A DNA stretch of 5,090 nt from an uncultured Candidatus Melainabacteria bacterium (GTDB lineage Bacteria; Cyanobacteriota; Vampirovibrionia; Gastranaerophilales; Gastranaerophilaceae): positions 1 through 5,090 of the forward strand of contig CAMHMW010000126.1 in NCBI GenBank assembly GCA_946186335.1, in the 5' to 3' direction. Made by a program: the position numbers and the translations under genes. Position 1 is the stretch's first letter. Each line of letters begins with the position of its first letter. Below, in pieces: positions 5,070-5,090 of the stretch. The notes beneath the pieces are model-generated. The model made no database searches and was not told where the DNA came from. It saw only the letters and a list, made by a program, of their open reading frames with translations.

Positions 5070-5090
5070 GTGATACCTATTTTGACACCC
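5070..5090 (+). CDS. Start of a third operon gene, probably TniQ/TnsD-like target selector (partial, 7 codons)
   Basis: GTG at 5070 is the only start well placed for the preceding ribosome site; the TTG at 5068 would hit a stop at once. The visible residues are MIPILTP, cut by the window edge. TniQ/TnsD proteins commonly open with a short hydrophobic, proline-containing stretch of this kind, and tniQ is the usual gene after tnsC in elements with tnsB-tnsC-tniQ order. These proteins have an N-terminal zinc-binding TniQ domain and choose the target, alone or with a guide complex. The coding call is good; the identity rests almost entirely on gene order. Confidence 0.5.

Noticed and set aside
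1..5090. tRNA, rRNA or CRISPR array
   Set aside because: No cloverleaf with a T-loop, no rRNA-like conserved stretch and no regularly spaced repeats were seen on either strand.

Overview
The window is AT-rich DNA with strong Shine-Dalgarno sites and sigma-A-type promoters, several with an extended -10. This points to a low-GC Gram-positive (Firmicutes-type) host, but nothing here fixes the genus. The right two thirds is the core of a Tn7-like transposon. A TnsB-family DDE transposase (1222-3471, 749 aa) is followed 18 bases later by a TnsC-family AAA+ ATPase (3490-5058, 522 aa). The first seven codons of a third gene (5070 to the window edge) sit where a TniQ/TnsD target-selection protein would be expected. 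All three read rightward and look like one operon. No tnsA-like endonuclease gene lies upstream of tnsB.

The left end (1-653) carries two leftward genes: the start of a probable ribbon-helix-helix protein (79 down to 1) and a 154-aa XRE-type HTH regulator (653 down to 189). Each has its own promoter, and a good intrinsic terminator (152-182) separates them. The XRE gene is divergent from the tns operon, which makes it a plausible regulator of transposition. Whether these two genes lie inside or outside the transposon cannot be decided from this window.

The 568 bases between the XRE gene and tnsB hold most of the interest. Positions 663-996 contain an extended -10 promoter for the regulator and several direct and inverted repeats. 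The repeats could be regulator operators or TnsB-binding sites of a transposon end. A good tns promoter sits at 997-1025 and implies a leader of about 190 nt. Within that leader, on the opposite strand, lies a complete small transcription unit: a consensus promoter (1174 to 1145), about 93 nt of RNA folding into two stem-loops, and an intrinsic terminator ending in U6 near 1046. I read this as a cis-encoded antisense RNA to the tns mRNA leader, and it is the most unusual feature here.

Proposed working model (inference): TnsC and the downstream TniQ-like protein choose the target, TnsB carries out strand transfer, and expression is limited at two levels, by the divergent XRE repressor and by the antisense RNA made inside the tns leader.
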